Below, one piece after another: positions 9,191 through 19,012 of a DNA stretch of 64,000 nt. Numbering within the stretch: position 1 is the stretch's first letter; every line of letters begins with the position of its first letter. Both the position numbers and the translations under genes were made by a program. Under the pieces are notes generated by a model. The model saw only the letters and a program-made list of their open reading frames with translations, was not told where the DNA came from and did not search any database. Source of the stretch: an uncultured Pseudomonadota bacterium (GTDB lineage: Bacteria > Pseudomonadota > Gammaproteobacteria > Methylococcales > Methylomonadaceae); the NCBI GenBank assembly GCA_903848935.1, contig CAINHO010000028.1, positions 1 through 64,000 of the forward strand, given 5' to 3'.

Positions 9191-10048
9191 ATGAAAAAAT
9201 TATTATTCCAATTCGACACTGATTTTTATCCATCCGTTTTTGATACGGTGGTGGGATATGACGGTGGGGCGGATCATGTGATTGGGCATGGCAGTTTAAC
9301 GCCCGAAAATATCGCAGCATTGGTTGAAGGTGCGATTTTTACTCGTGCGCCCAAAGACAAAAAAAATACCGCTATTTTTGTGGGCGGTAGTGATATGGCG
9401 GCAGGGCAGGTGTTATTTGAAGCGGTACAAAAACACTTTTTTCCAGGTTTTCAAGTTTCAGTGATGCTCGACAGCAATGGCAGTAACACAACCGCCGCTG
9501 CGTGTGTCGCAAAACTCGGTACGATCGGCACGTTTGTAGGAAAAAAAGCGGTAGTATTGGCTGGTACAGGCCCCGTCGGGCAGCGGGCAGCGGCGATGTT
9601 GGCGTTGGAAGGTGTAGACGTAACCATTACATCGCGGCAATTATGGAATGCTGAAAAAGCCTGCGAAGCCATGGAAGCGCGTTTTAACGTAAAAATTAAC
9701 GCCCACGCCGCCGCCGATTATGACGCGCGTGCCGAGGCGATTAAAGATGCAAACATTGTGATTGCAGCGGGCGCGACGGGCGTTGAATTATTGAAGCCAG
9801 AACATTGGCAAAATAATGCCGCTTTGGAAATACTTGCGGACGCGAATGCAACACCGCCGCTGGGAATTGGCGGCATTGACGTGATGGACAAAGGCGTTAA
9901 TTGTCACGGTAAAATCGTCTGGGGCGCGATTGGCTTTGGTTCATTGAAATTGGCGTTGCATCGGGCGTGTATCGCACAATTGTTTGAGGACAATAAACAC
10001 GTTTTGGATGCTGAAAATATCTTTGCTTTGGCAAAAACGATGGCATAA
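9191..10048 (+). CDS. mtdB: NAD(P)-dependent methylene-tetrahydromethanopterin dehydrogenase
   Basis: 'FQFDTDFYPSVFDTVVGYDGGADHVIGHG' N-terminus and Rossmann 'VLAGTGPVGQRAAAMLALEG', typical of MtdA/MtdB. Confidence 0.92.
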   Translation: MKKLLFQFDTDFYPSVFDTVVGYDGGADHVIGHGSLTPENIAALVEGAIFTRAPKDKKNTAIFVGGSDMAAGQVLFEAVQKHFFPGFQVSVMLDSNGSNTTAAACVAKLGTIGTFVGKKAVVLAGTGPVGQRAAAMLALEGVDVTITSRQLWNAEKACEAMEARFNVKINAHAAADYDARAEAIKDANIVIAAGATGVELLKPEHWQNNAALEILADANATPPLGIGGIDVMDKGVNCHGKIVWGAIGFGSLKLALHRACIAQLFEDNKHVLDAENIFALAKTMA

Positions 10049-10053
10049 CGCAA

Positions 10054-10302
10054 ATGCCTGTCGTTTTTCGTTGTGATGGTTATCGATTTTTCTTTTTCTC
10101 AAATGAAGGAAATCCACTTGAACCTTGCCATATTCATGTTAGAAAAGCCGAAGCTCTTGCAAAATTTTGGGTTTCCGCGAATGGAATTATGTTGGCAGAA
10201 TCCTATGGATTATCATCATCCGAATTACGCACACTAAACAATCTCATTCAAAATAATCAAACGTTAATCGAGAGAACATTGCATGACTACTTTGCGCTTT
10301 AA
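10054..10302 (+). CDS. DUF4160 family protein
   Basis: 'FFSNEGNPLEPCHIHVRKAEALAKFWV' motif. Confidence 0.85.
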   Translation: MPVVFRCDGYRFFFFSNEGNPLEPCHIHVRKAEALAKFWVSANGIMLAESYGLSSSELRTLNNLIQNNQTLIERTLHDYFAL

Positions 10303-10552
10303 GCCATTGGCTAAACAAATCAAATTTGATGAAAACATGATGTGGGTCGAATTAAATGACGGTCGAACGTTGGGAACACCGTTGGTTTATTTTCCCCGTT
10401 TATTGAATGCGACGATGCAACAACGTGAATGTTATGAAATTAGTGGCGGCGGAATCGGTTTACATTGGGATGATTTAGACGAAGATATTCATGTCGGTTA
10501 TTTGTTAATGGGGATTGGCGATGTCACTCAAAAATTTGCTGTGGCGGCTTAA
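10283..10552 (+). CDS. DUF2442 family protein
   Basis: 'MMWVELNDGRTLGTPLVYFPRLLNAT...ISGGGIGLHWDDLDEDI' motif; overlaps the DUF4160 gene. Confidence 0.87.
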   Translation: MTTLRFKPLAKQIKFDENMMWVELNDGRTLGTPLVYFPRLLNATMQQRECYEISGGGIGLHWDDLDEDIHVGYLLMGIGDVTQKFAVAA

Positions 10553-10553
10553 A

Positions 10554-11828
10554 ATGAAATCACTACATGAAAACGCCACTCAAATTTTTCATGCTGGAAT
10601 TGCTGCTGCGAATCCTTATGACGCAGTTAAAAAACATTTCATTTTGAATGAAAATTTTTCAAAAATTCACATTATCGCTTTTGGCAAAGCGGCGTGTGCA
10701 ATGGCAAATGCCGCGCAAAAAATGATTCCCACGAATTTATTAGGCAACGCAATTGCAGTAACAAATTATGAAAATGTGGTTGCGGTTGAAAACGTCGAAG
10801 TTATTGGCGCGTCACATCCGCTACCTAATTTAGCGGGTTTTGAAGCGGCAAAAAAAATTGCTCAAATCGCTAAAAATGCTAAAACCAACGAATTGGTTTT
10901 GGTGTTAATCAGTGGCGGTGGTTCGGCTTTGATTCCGTATCCTGTCGATTCAATTTCACTCGACGAAAAAATTGCCACGACAAATTTATTACTGTCATGT
11001 GGTGCGACGATTCACGAAATCAATTGTGTTCGTAAACATTTGTCCGAATTGAAAGGTGGCAATTTAGCGAAATTGATTGCACCAGCGCAATGTTACGCAC
11101 TGATTTTGTCAGACGTTTTGGGTGATGATTTAAGCGTAATTGCAAGTGGTACGACGGTTGCTGATGAATCGACGTTTGCCGAAGCGGTTGTGATTTTGAA
11201 AACTAAAAACGTTTGGAATGACGTGCCGCAATCTGTGCGAAATTATTTAGAACAAGCAATTTCTGAAACACCAAAAGTGATTAAAAATGTTGAAAATACG
11301 CTGATTGGCTCGAATGCGATGAGCGTTGAAGCTGCCGTAAAAACCGCTCAATCGTTAGGTTATGAAGTGATTCGCTACGATTATCCGTTGTGTGGTGAAG
11401 CGCGTGATGTTGCAGAAAAATTTGTTTTAGCCGCGAAAAGTAAATCCTCTGAAAACGGAAAAACTGCTTTCATAACAGGTGGCGAAACAACGGTTACTTT
11501 GCGCGGCAACGGTAAAGGTGGTCGTAATCAAGAAATGGCATTGGCGTTTGCCATCGCCGCTGAAAAACACGGTTTAGCTGACGAATGGGTATTTTTAAGC
11601 GGTGGCACAGATGGTATCGACGGCGTAAGTTCTGCGGCAGGCGGAATTGTTGATAATGAAACGTTGCAACGTATGAAAACTGCTGGCACGAATCCAGTTG
11701 AATTACTCGAAAATAACGACTCTTATGCCGCGTTGAAAAGTTCAAATGATTTACTGATGACAGGCGCGACGGGGACGAATGTCGCAGACTTACAAATTTT
11801 ATTGATTCAAACAGAGAAAAATTCATGA
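10554..11828 (+). CDS. Glycerate 2-kinase (MOFRL/GckA family)
   Basis: 'IIAFGKAACAMANAA', 'VLISGGGSALIPYP', 'ITGGETTVTLRGNGKGGRNQEMALAFA', 'LSGGTDGIDG'; start moved from 10515 to the ATG at 10554. Confidence 0.9.
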   Translation: MKSLHENATQIFHAGIAAANPYDAVKKHFILNENFSKIHIIAFGKAACAMANAAQKMIPTNLLGNAIAVTNYENVVAVENVEVIGASHPLPNLAGFEAAKKIAQIAKNAKTNELVLVLISGGGSALIPYPVDSISLDEKIATTNLLLSCGATIHEINCVRKHLSELKGGNLAKLIAPAQCYALILSDVLGDDLSVIASGTTVADESTFAEAVVILKTKNVWNDVPQSVRNYLEQAISETPKVIKNVENTLIGSNAMSVEAAVKTAQSLGYEVIRYDYPLCGEARDVAEKFVLAAKSKSSENGKTAFITGGETTVTLRGNGKGGRNQEMALAFAIAAEKHGLADEWVFLSGGTDGIDGVSSAAGGIVDNETLQRMKTAGTNPVELLENNDSYAALKSSNDLLMTGATGTNVADLQILLIQTEKNS

Positions 11829-12646
11829 ATACACAAAAAATTGGCTTTATCGGTGGCGGCAACATGGCAGCGAGTTTACTCAACGGCTTAATTGCCAGTG
11901 GTCATCCAGCGCAACAACTTTGGGTTTCTGATACCAACGCCGACACGCTTTCGCAGTTAGCTGCACAGTTAAACGTCAATACCTCGCTGGATAATCTGGC
12001 GATTGTAGATGCCGTTGATGTGATTGTTTTAGCTGTGAAACCCCAAATGTTAAAAACCGTTGCACAAGCGTTAGCCGTATCGATTGCCGCGAAAAAATCA
12101 CTCGTGGTTTCAATTGCGGCGGGTATTTCACAAGCTAGTTTAAGTACATGGCTCGGCGACGAAACTGCGATTGTGCGTTGCATGCCGAATACGCCCGCGT
12201 TGGTTTTATCGGGCGCAACAGGTTTGCACGCGAATCAAAATGTTACCGATGAACAAAGCGATTTAGCTGAAAACATTTTACGTTCCGTCGGCATCGCGCT
12301 TTGGGTGGAAACCGAAAGTGAACTCGATGCCGTCACGGCGGTGTCAGGAAGTGGCCCTGCGTATTATTTCTTGTTGATGGAAGCGATGGAAAAAGCGGCG
12401 CTAGAAATGGGTTTAAGTGCCAATGTCGCGCAATTGCTCGTCCAACAAACGGCATTGGGTGCGGCGAAAATCGCACTCGAATCTTCTGAATCTCCTGAAA
12501 ATTTGCGTCAGCGGGTAACTTCGCCAAATGGTACGACACAAAAAGCGATTGAAACATTTCAAGCAGGCGGGTTTGTTGAATTAGTGGCGAAAGCATTACA
12601 CGCGGCGCATGATCGTTCGATTGAACTTTCAAAACAAGAGAATTAA
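11825..12646 (+). CDS. proC: Pyrroline-5-carboxylate reductase
   Basis: 'IGFIGGGNMAASLLNGL', 'VRCMPNTPALV', 'AVSGSGPAYYFLLMEAM'. Confidence 0.95.
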   Translation: MNTQKIGFIGGGNMAASLLNGLIASGHPAQQLWVSDTNADTLSQLAAQLNVNTSLDNLAIVDAVDVIVLAVKPQMLKTVAQALAVSIAAKKSLVVSIAAGISQASLSTWLGDETAIVRCMPNTPALVLSGATGLHANQNVTDEQSDLAENILRSVGIALWVETESELDAVTAVSGSGPAYYFLLMEAMEKAALEMGLSANVAQLLVQQTALGAAKIALESSESPENLRQRVTSPNGTTQKAIETFQAGGFVELVAKALHAAHDRSIELSKQEN

Positions 12647-12649
12647 ACC

Positions 12650-13225
12650 ATGGACATGAATTATTTTACCAATCCGATTGAATTGGTTTTGAACACAGTA
12701 TTTTCGTTGTATATCGGCGCAGTCATGCTGCGCTTTTTATTGCAATGGTGTCGGGCGGATTTTCGCAATCCGATTTCAAAATTCCTGATTATGCTCACGC
12801 ATCCGCCACTGAAAATTATGCGTCGTTTTATTCCCGCTATCGGTAACATCGACACGTCTTCGTTGGTGTTAATGATGGCATTGCAATTACTTGCGGATGG
12901 TTCGTTAGGCGTATTGCAAGGTGTGCCGATAAGTATTGGCGGTTTAATTTTGATTTCATTCGCGCATCTTCTGGCATTGTTATTCAATGTTTTGTTTTAT
13001 GCGGTATTTGGTCGCGCGTTGTTAAGTTGGTTTAATCAAGGCAGTTTCAACGATATTTCGATGTTGCTTTATAGTTTGACTGAACCAATGTTAAGAGTTT
13101 GTCGAAATATGTTGCCGAACTTAGGCGGATTAGATTTGTCGGTTATTTTGGCGATTCTGGGGCTACAACTTGCAGAAATGCTGATTTTGCCACCGTTGTA
13201 CCAATTGGCGAGTTTGATTTCTTAA
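12650..13225 (+). CDS. YggT family membrane protein
   Basis: Duplicated YGGT segments; located directly after proC as in many gammaproteobacteria. Confidence 0.88.
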   Translation: MDMNYFTNPIELVLNTVFSLYIGAVMLRFLLQWCRADFRNPISKFLIMLTHPPLKIMRRFIPAIGNIDTSSLVLMMALQLLADGSLGVLQGVPISIGGLILISFAHLLALLFNVLFYAVFGRALLSWFNQGSFNDISMLLYSLTEPMLRVCRNMLPNLGGLDLSVILAILGLQLAEMLILPPLYQLASLIS

Positions 13226-13227
13226 TC

Positions 13228-14250
13228 ATGAAAAAAAGCGATTTTAATTACCACCTACCCGAAGCGTTAATCGCTCAACAACCGTTATCTGAACGCACAG
13301 CCAGTCGTTTATTAGCCATGAATCGAGACACTGGCGCATTAGTTGACCGACAATTTAGTGATTTTCTTGATTTCATTGAACCCGAAGATTTGCTGGTGTT
13401 CAACGATACGCGCGTCATTCCAGCACGATTATTTGGTACGAAAACGACGGGCGGCAAAATTGAAATTCTGATTGAACGCATTTTAGATGAACATCACGCG
13501 CTGGCGCATATTCGTTCGAGTAAATCACCTAAAACAGAAGCGCGAATTGAATTGGATAACGATTATTTTTGCGAGGTCGAAGGGCGTGATAATGATTTAT
13601 TTCAATTACGTTTTCATGGCGAAAAAACATTGTTAGAAATTCTGGCTGAAATTGGTCACATTCCATTGCCACCATACATTGAACGTGCAGACGATGAAAA
13701 TGATTTCACTCGTTACCAAACTGTTTTCGGTAAAAATTTGGGTGCGGTTGCTGCGCCGACAGCGGGATTGCATTTTGACGAAGCGATGCTAGAAAAACTT
13801 AGCGCGAAAGGCGTGCAAATGGCGTTTGTCACTTTGCACGTCGGCAGTGGTACATTTCAGCCAGTGCGTGTCGAAAATTTGTCTGATCACATTATGCACA
13901 AAGAATTTTTCGCCGTGCCGCAAGAAACCGTGGATGCTGTTAATGAAACGAAAAAAAGGGCAGGGCGGGTGATTGCGATTGGCACAACAGCGGTTCGGGC
14001 GTTGGAATCTGCATCACGTTCTGGCAGTTTGCACGCGGGTTTTGGCGATACAGATTTATTTATTACGCCAGGTTATGAATTCAAATCCGTTGACGCGATG
14101 TTGACGAATTTCCATTTGCCTGAATCGACGTTGTTGATGTTGGTTTCGGCATTTTCGCGTTATGAATTTGTGATGCACGCTTATCAGCACGCGATTGAGC
14201 AGGAATATCGATTTTTTAGTTATGGTGACGCGATGTGGGTCAGTCGGTGA
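13228..14250 (+). CDS. queA: tRNA preQ1(34) S-adenosylmethionine ribosyltransferase-isomerase
   Basis: '[25 protein letters not shown]', '[14 protein letters not shown]', '[15 protein letters not shown]'; start ATG 13228 preferred over 13099. Confidence 0.95.
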   Translation: MKKSDFNYHLPEALIAQQPLSERTASRLLAMNRDTGALVDRQFSDFLDFIEPEDLLVFNDTRVIPARLFGTKTTGGKIEILIERILDEHHALAHIRSSKSPKTEARIELDNDYFCEVEGRDNDLFQLRFHGEKTLLEILAEIGHIPLPPYIERADDENDFTRYQTVFGKNLGAVAAPTAGLHFDEAMLEKLSAKGVQMAFVTLHVGSGTFQPVRVENLSDHIMHKEFFAVPQETVDAVNETKKRAGRVIAIGTTAVRALESASRSGSLHAGFGDTDLFITPGYEFKSVDAMLTNFHLPESTLLMLVSAFSRYEFVMHAYQHAIEQEYRFFSYGDAMWVSR

Positions 14251-14258
14251 AACTTAAA

Positions 14259-14285
14259 CCGCTGTCATCCTTAAAATGGCAGCGG
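14259..14285. terminator. Hairpin between convergent queA and serC (possible terminator)
   Basis: CCGCTGtCAT...ATGgCAGCGG stem-loop in the convergent intergenic gap; only a weak downstream T-run. Confidence 0.4.
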
Positions 14286-14292
14286 CGAATTT

Positions 14293-15372
14293 TTAATGCG
14301 TGCGTTCGAATTCCCGCATAAAACTAATCAACGCATCCACACCCTTTTCTGGCATGGCGTTGTAAATACTTGCACGCATTCCTCCAGTTAAACGATGACC
14401 TTTTAATTCATTCAAACCAGCCGCTTCCGCCGCCGTCAAAAATTCTGTTTCCAACGCTTCATTTGTCAAAATAAAAGGAACGTTCATCCGTGAACGTGAC
14501 ACGATTTCAACTGAATTACGATATAACGTGGACGCATCAATTGCTTGATAAAGTTTCGCCGATTTAGCGATATTGCGTTGTTCCATTGCCGTTACACCGC
14601 CTTGTGCTTGCACCCATTTCAACACCAATCCCATTAAATACCAGCTATACGTCGTCGGCGTGTTGAGCATTGATTGATTTTTGGCTTGTTCCGAATAATT
14701 GAAAACGGGCGGCACAAGTTTTGAACATTTACCCAATAAATCATCACGCACAATTACCACGGTGACACCGGCTGCACCCATATTTTTTTGGCTACCCGCA
14801 TAAATTAAACCGAATTCACTGACATCAATCGGACGAGACAAAATGTTCGACGACATATCACAAACTAGCGGCAAGCCTTTCGCGTCAGGCGTGGTATTAA
14901 ATTCCACACCGTGAATCGTTTCGTTTGAGGTGTAATGCAAATAAGCGGCTTCGGAATCAATTTCCCAACTGGAGATATTTGGAATCGTGGTGAAATGACC
15001 GTGTTTAGAACTCGCGCTAATAATGGCTTCGCAGTATGGTTTGGCATCTTTAATAGCTTTTTTTGACCATGTTCCCGTTTTGACGTAGCAGGCTTTGATT
15101 TTGTCGCCTAAAAGATTTTGCGGGATAAATGAAAATTGCGCCGACGCGCCACCTTGCAAAAACAGCACTCGGTAATTTTCAGGAATGTTCATTAACGCGC
15201 GTAAATCCGTTTCTAATTCAGCGGCGATACTCATAAATTGTTTGCCGCGATGGCTCATTTCCATAACTGACATTCCGCTGCCACGCCAATCAAGCATTTC
15301 ATCTTTGGCTTGTTCTAAAACGGCTTCTGGTAAAGTCGAAGGTCCCGCACTAAAATTAAAAATGCGCGTCAT
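14293..15372 (-). CDS. serC: Phosphoserine aminotransferase
   Basis: 'MTRIFNFSAGPSTLPEAVLEQAKDEMLDW...GMSVMEMSHRGKQF'; start trimmed from 15417. Confidence 0.95.
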   Translation of the reverse strand: MTRIFNFSAGPSTLPEAVLEQAKDEMLDWRGSGMSVMEMSHRGKQFMSIAAELETDLRALMNIPENYRVLFLQGGASAQFSFIPQNLLGDKIKACYVKTGTWSKKAIKDAKPYCEAIISASSKHGHFTTIPNISSWEIDSEAAYLHYTSNETIHGVEFNTTPDAKGLPLVCDMSSNILSRPIDVSEFGLIYAGSQKNMGAAGVTVVIVRDDLLGKCSKLVPPVFNYSEQAKNQSMLNTPTTYSWYLMGLVLKWVQAQGGVTAMEQRNIAKSAKLYQAIDASTLYRNSVEIVSRSRMNVPFILTNEALETEFLTAAEAAGLNELKGHRLTGGMRASIYNAMPEKGVDALISFMREFERTH

Positions 15373-15478
15373 AATTAAATTTCTCCAATAGAAAATCGGT
15401 GTTAAAAGTGCTGTCATTATAACGCAGCTCTAAATTCGGTTTAAAATAACCACTGTTCACGTTTTGCAACGACTAATC

Positions 15479-18400
15479 ATGCCTAATACCTCAAATCTCC
15501 CTTTTCCAACGCCCAAACAACCAATCGTAGAATGGTCAAATTTTAGCGGTTGTGCCGATGTTTTAGCATTGGCAACCGCGATTCAAACGCATCAATGTTT
15601 GTTTATCATTGTCACGCCAGATGCTCACAGTGCGTTGCGTTTAGAGCATGAATTGACATTTTTTTTGAATCATTCACAACCGATTTTACATTTTCCTGAT
15701 TGGGAAACGCTGCCGTATGATGTGTTTTCGCCGTTACCCGAAATTGTGTCGGAGCGTTTGCAAACATTGACAGTTTTGCCCACGGTAAAAAGTGGCGCGT
15801 TAATTGTGGCGGCAAATACGTTAATGCACCGTTTAACGCCACCTGATTTTTTAGCGACACAAAAACTGCTCTTTAAAATCGGTGACTCGCTTTCGGACAT
15901 TGCCGAACTGTTGAAACAACGAGGTTATGAAGGCGTTTCGCAAGTTTTCACTCACGGTGAATTTGCTTTGCACGGTGGAATTTTAGATATTTTTGCGATG
16001 GGAAATCGTGTGCCATTGCGGTTAGAAATTGAAAATGGACTTTTAAAATCGTTACGCGCTTTTGATGTGGAAAGCCAACGCGCGTTTTCAACCGATGAAA
16101 AAATCGAATCATTGACGATTTTGCCCGCGCGTGAATTTCCGTTAGATTCCGATGAAAAGGCAACGCTGTTTGATTATTTGCCAAAAGAAGCGATTTTAGT
16201 GCCGTTGCCAAACTTGAAAATCGCGATTTCGGATTTCGATGCAACGGTGAAAAGTCGTTTTGAATTACGAAAAAAAGAAGCACTTTCGCCTGAAAAGTTG
16301 TTTTTATCGCCACAAAAATTAGCGGCTGAATTTAAAAAACGTGAACAAATTATTTTGGACGTTTGTTCACCACTTCCTGACATCAAATTCGACGCGCATT
16401 CGAAACAACCCGCCCACGTTTTAACACAATTTGTCGCGAATTTTGAAGGCAAAATCTTGTTCGTCGCCGAATCCGCTGGACATCGCGAAGCCTTATTGCA
16501 AACCTTAAAACGCGAATCGATTTATCCAAAAATAGTCACCGATTGGCAGGCATTTTTAAATTCTGAACATACACATTGCATTACGGTTGCGTCGCTCGAC
16601 GCAGGTTTGATTCTCGAAAACTCCGCCATTGCGTTAATCACTGAAAGCCAATTATCGGGTGAAAAAATCGCCCAACGTCGGCGACGTAAAACATCTGCAC
16701 GACAACTCGAAACGCTCGTTGCGAATTTAAATGAACTCACGATTGGCGCACCCGTTGTTCATTTAGAACACGGTGTGGGGCGTTATTTGGGTTTGCAAAC
16801 GCTCACAATTGGTGGAATAGAAGGTGAATTTTTGGCTCTCAGTTACGCCAAAGACGACAAACTTTATGTGCCTGTCGCGTCGTTGCACGTTATTTCACGT
16901 TACACAGGCATGAGTGAGGAAAATGCGCCATTGCACAAATTGGGCAACGAACAATGGCGTAAAGCGAAAGAAAAAGCGATTGCCCGAATTCATGATGTCG
17001 CTGCTGAACTACTTGAAATTCACGCTAAACGTGCCGCACATGAACATTCGGCGGTGCCATTATTTGAACGTATCGATGCAGACGAATATCTCAGCTTTTC
17101 ACAAGGTTTTCGGTTCGAAGAAACGCCTGATCAAGCTCGTGCCATTCAAGACATTATTGATGATTTCAACCAATCAAAACCAATGGACAGAGTTATTTGT
17201 GGTGACGTGGGTTTTGGCAAAACAGAAGTGGCGATGCGAGCCGCCTTTTTAGCGGTACAAAGCGGCAAACAAGTGGCGGTTTTAGTGCCGACCACGTTAC
17301 TTGCACAACAACATCACAGTGTGTTTTGCGATAGATTTGCCGATTTGCCGATGAAAATAGAATTGTTGTCACGTTTTGTCACACCCAAAGAACAAAAACA
17401 AATCGCACAAGAACTCGAAAAGGGTACGGTTGATATTGTGATTGGTACGCACAAATTGCTCGGTGACGGTTTGAAATACAAAAATTTGGGGCTGGTGATT
17501 ATTGACGAAGAACACCGTTTTGGGGTGCGTCAAAAAGAACAATTCAAAAAATTACGCGCCGAAATTGATTTGCTGACGCTGACCGCCACACCGATTCCAC
17601 GCACGTTAAACATGGCAATGAGCGGTTTACGGGACATTTCAATTATCGCTAGTCCACCGCCGAATCGTCACCCAATTAAAACGTTTATCAACGAATGGGA
17701 AGATGAACAAATCCATGAAGCCTGTCAACGCGAAATCAAACGGGGCGGACAAATTTTTTTCTTACATAATGACATCAAAAGCATGGAAAAAATGGCGGAA
17801 ACGTTGAGCAAATTGATTCCTGAAGCACGTCTTGAAATTGCTCACGGGCAAATGCACGGTAAAGAACTCGAACGTATCATGTTGGATTTCTATCACCAGC
17901 ATTTTAACGTGTTGCTCAGTACCACGATTATTGAAAGCGGCATCGATATTCCCAGCGCAAATACGATAATTATCAATCGTGCGGATAAATTGGGATTGGC
18001 GGCGTTGCATCAATTACGCGGTCGGGTCGGACGTTCGCATCATCGTGCATATGCGTATTTTATTGTGCCGCCCAAAGCCTTAATGACCGCCGATGCGATT
18101 AAACGTTTAGATGCGATTGAAGCTGCTGGTGATTTAGGCGCAGGTTTTATGCTGTCTACGCACGATATGGAAATTCGTGGCGCAGGCGAATTGTTGGGTG
18201 AAGGTCAAAGCGGGCAAATTCAAGAAATCGGTTTTACGCTGTACACCGAATTATTGGAGCGTGCTGTTTTGGCGATGAAGGCGGGTAAAACGCCCGAATT
18301 CGAAACGTCAGCAACGGGCGCAGAAGTTGAATTACAAGCAACGGCGTTAATTTCCGAAGATTATTTGTTTGATGTACATGAACGTTTGGTGCTTTATAAA

Positions 18401-18751
18401 CGTATTGTTAATGCTCAAACGGCGATTGATTTGCGCGATTTACAAATTGAAATGATTGACCGATTTGGTTTATTGCCCGAACCAACGAAAACATTATTTA
18501 GTATCGCCGAACTCAAACAACAAGCGACGTTGTTAGGCATTAAAAAAATTGACGTACATTCGGAAGGTGGACGTATTTTGTTTTTGCCCGAACCGAATAT
18601 CGATTTGGGACAGTTAATTTCTCTAATTCAAAGCCAGCCGCATATTTATAAACTCGATGGACAAGACAAATTGCGATTTGTGCAAAAATTTGAAAATGTG
18701 GCGCAGAAAATCGGTTTTGTAGCGGATTTATTGAAAGTATTGATGCTCTAA
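15479..18751 (+). CDS. mfd: Transcription-repair coupling factor
   Basis: UvrB-like N-terminus, RecG-like helicase 'MDRVICGDVGFGKTEVAMRAAF', 'DEEHRFGVRQKE', TRCF C-terminus. Confidence 0.96.
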   Translation: MPNTSNLPFPTPKQPIVEWSNFSGCADVLALATAIQTHQCLFIIVTPDAHSALRLEHELTFFLNHSQPILHFPDWETLPYDVFSPLPEIVSERLQTLTVLPTVKSGALIVAANTLMHRLTPPDFLATQKLLFKIGDSLSDIAELLKQRGYEGVSQVFTHGEFALHGGILDIFAMGNRVPLRLEIENGLLKSLRAFDVESQRAFSTDEKIESLTILPAREFPLDSDEKATLFDYLPKEAILVPLPNLKIAISDFDATVKSRFELRKKEALSPEKLFLSPQKLAAEFKKREQIILDVCSPLPDIKFDAHSKQPAHVLTQFVANFEGKILFVAESAGHREALLQTLKRESIYPKIVTDWQAFLNSEHTHCITVASLDAGLILENSAIALITESQLSGEKIAQRRRRKTSARQLETLVANLNELTIGAPVVHLEHGVGRYLGLQTLTIGGIEGEFLALSYAKDDKLYVPVASLHVISRYTGMSEENAPLHKLGNEQWRKAKEKAIARIHDVAAELLEIHAKRAAHEHSAVPLFERIDADEYLSFSQGFRFEETPDQARAIQDIIDDFNQSKPMDRVICGDVGFGKTEVAMRAAFLAVQSGKQVAVLVPTTLLAQQHHSVFCDRFADLPMKIELLSRFVTPKEQKQIAQELEKGTVDIVIGTHKLLGDGLKYKNLGLVIIDEEHRFGVRQKEQFKKLRAEIDLLTLTATPIPRTLNMAMSGLRDISIIASPPPNRHPIKTFINEWEDEQIHEACQREIKRGGQIFFLHNDIKSMEKMAETLSKLIPEARLEIAHGQMHGKELERIMLDFYHQHFNVLLSTTIIESGIDIPSANTIIINRADKLGLAALHQLRGRVGRSHHRAYAYFIVPPKALMTADAIKRLDAIEAAGDLGAGFMLSTHDMEIRGAGELLGEGQSGQIQEIGFTLYTELLERAVLAMKAGKTPEFETSATGAEVELQATALISEDYLFDVHERLVLYKRIVNAQTAIDLRDLQIEMIDRFGLLPEPTKTLFSIAELKQQATLLGIKKIDVHSEGGRILFLPEPNIDLGQLISLIQSQPHIYKLDGQDKLRFVQKFENVAQKIGFVADLLKVLML

Positions 18752-18807
18752 ACGCACACGATTTGCATCGAATTTGGCGTAAAAAGTAACAAAAATCATG
18801 AATTTGG

Positions 18808-18835
18808 TTGTCATCATGTGGTTATTGGTTATAAT
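18808..18835 (+). promoter_or_regulatory. Sigma70-like promoter for ffs
   Basis: TTGTCA (18808-18813), 16-nt spacer, TATAAT (18830-18835). Confidence 0.7.
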
Positions 18836-18870
18836 ACGCGGGTCTTCAGCCAATCGGCTGACATCATTAT

Positions 18871-18980
18871 GGTAGTTGTATCGGTTCTCTCGCAACGATA
18901 CGCTGTGAACTCCGCCAGGTACGGAAGTAAGCAACGGTAACAGCAGATTCGTGTGCCGAGATGTAGCTGGTACAATTGCC
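18871..18980 (+). ncRNA. ffs: Bacterial small signal recognition particle RNA (4.5S)
   Basis: Conserved 'CGGTTCTCTCGCAACGATAC', 'CCAGGTACGGAAGTAAGCA', 'GTGTGCCGAGATGTAGCTGG'; ends GGTAGTTGTA / TACAATTGCC pair. Confidence 0.9.
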
Positions 18981-19012
18981 ACCCAAAACTCCCCCAACAC
19001 AAATATCCCGTC

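Noticed and set aside
13099-13227. N-terminal extension of queA as listed in the ORF track
   Set aside because: Overlaps the yggT 3' end; QueA homology begins at [13 protein letters not shown] (ATG 13228).
18953-19012. N-terminal extension of dnaX
   Set aside because: Lies within the SRP RNA 3' half; conserved DnaX starts at MNYQVLARKWRP (19013).
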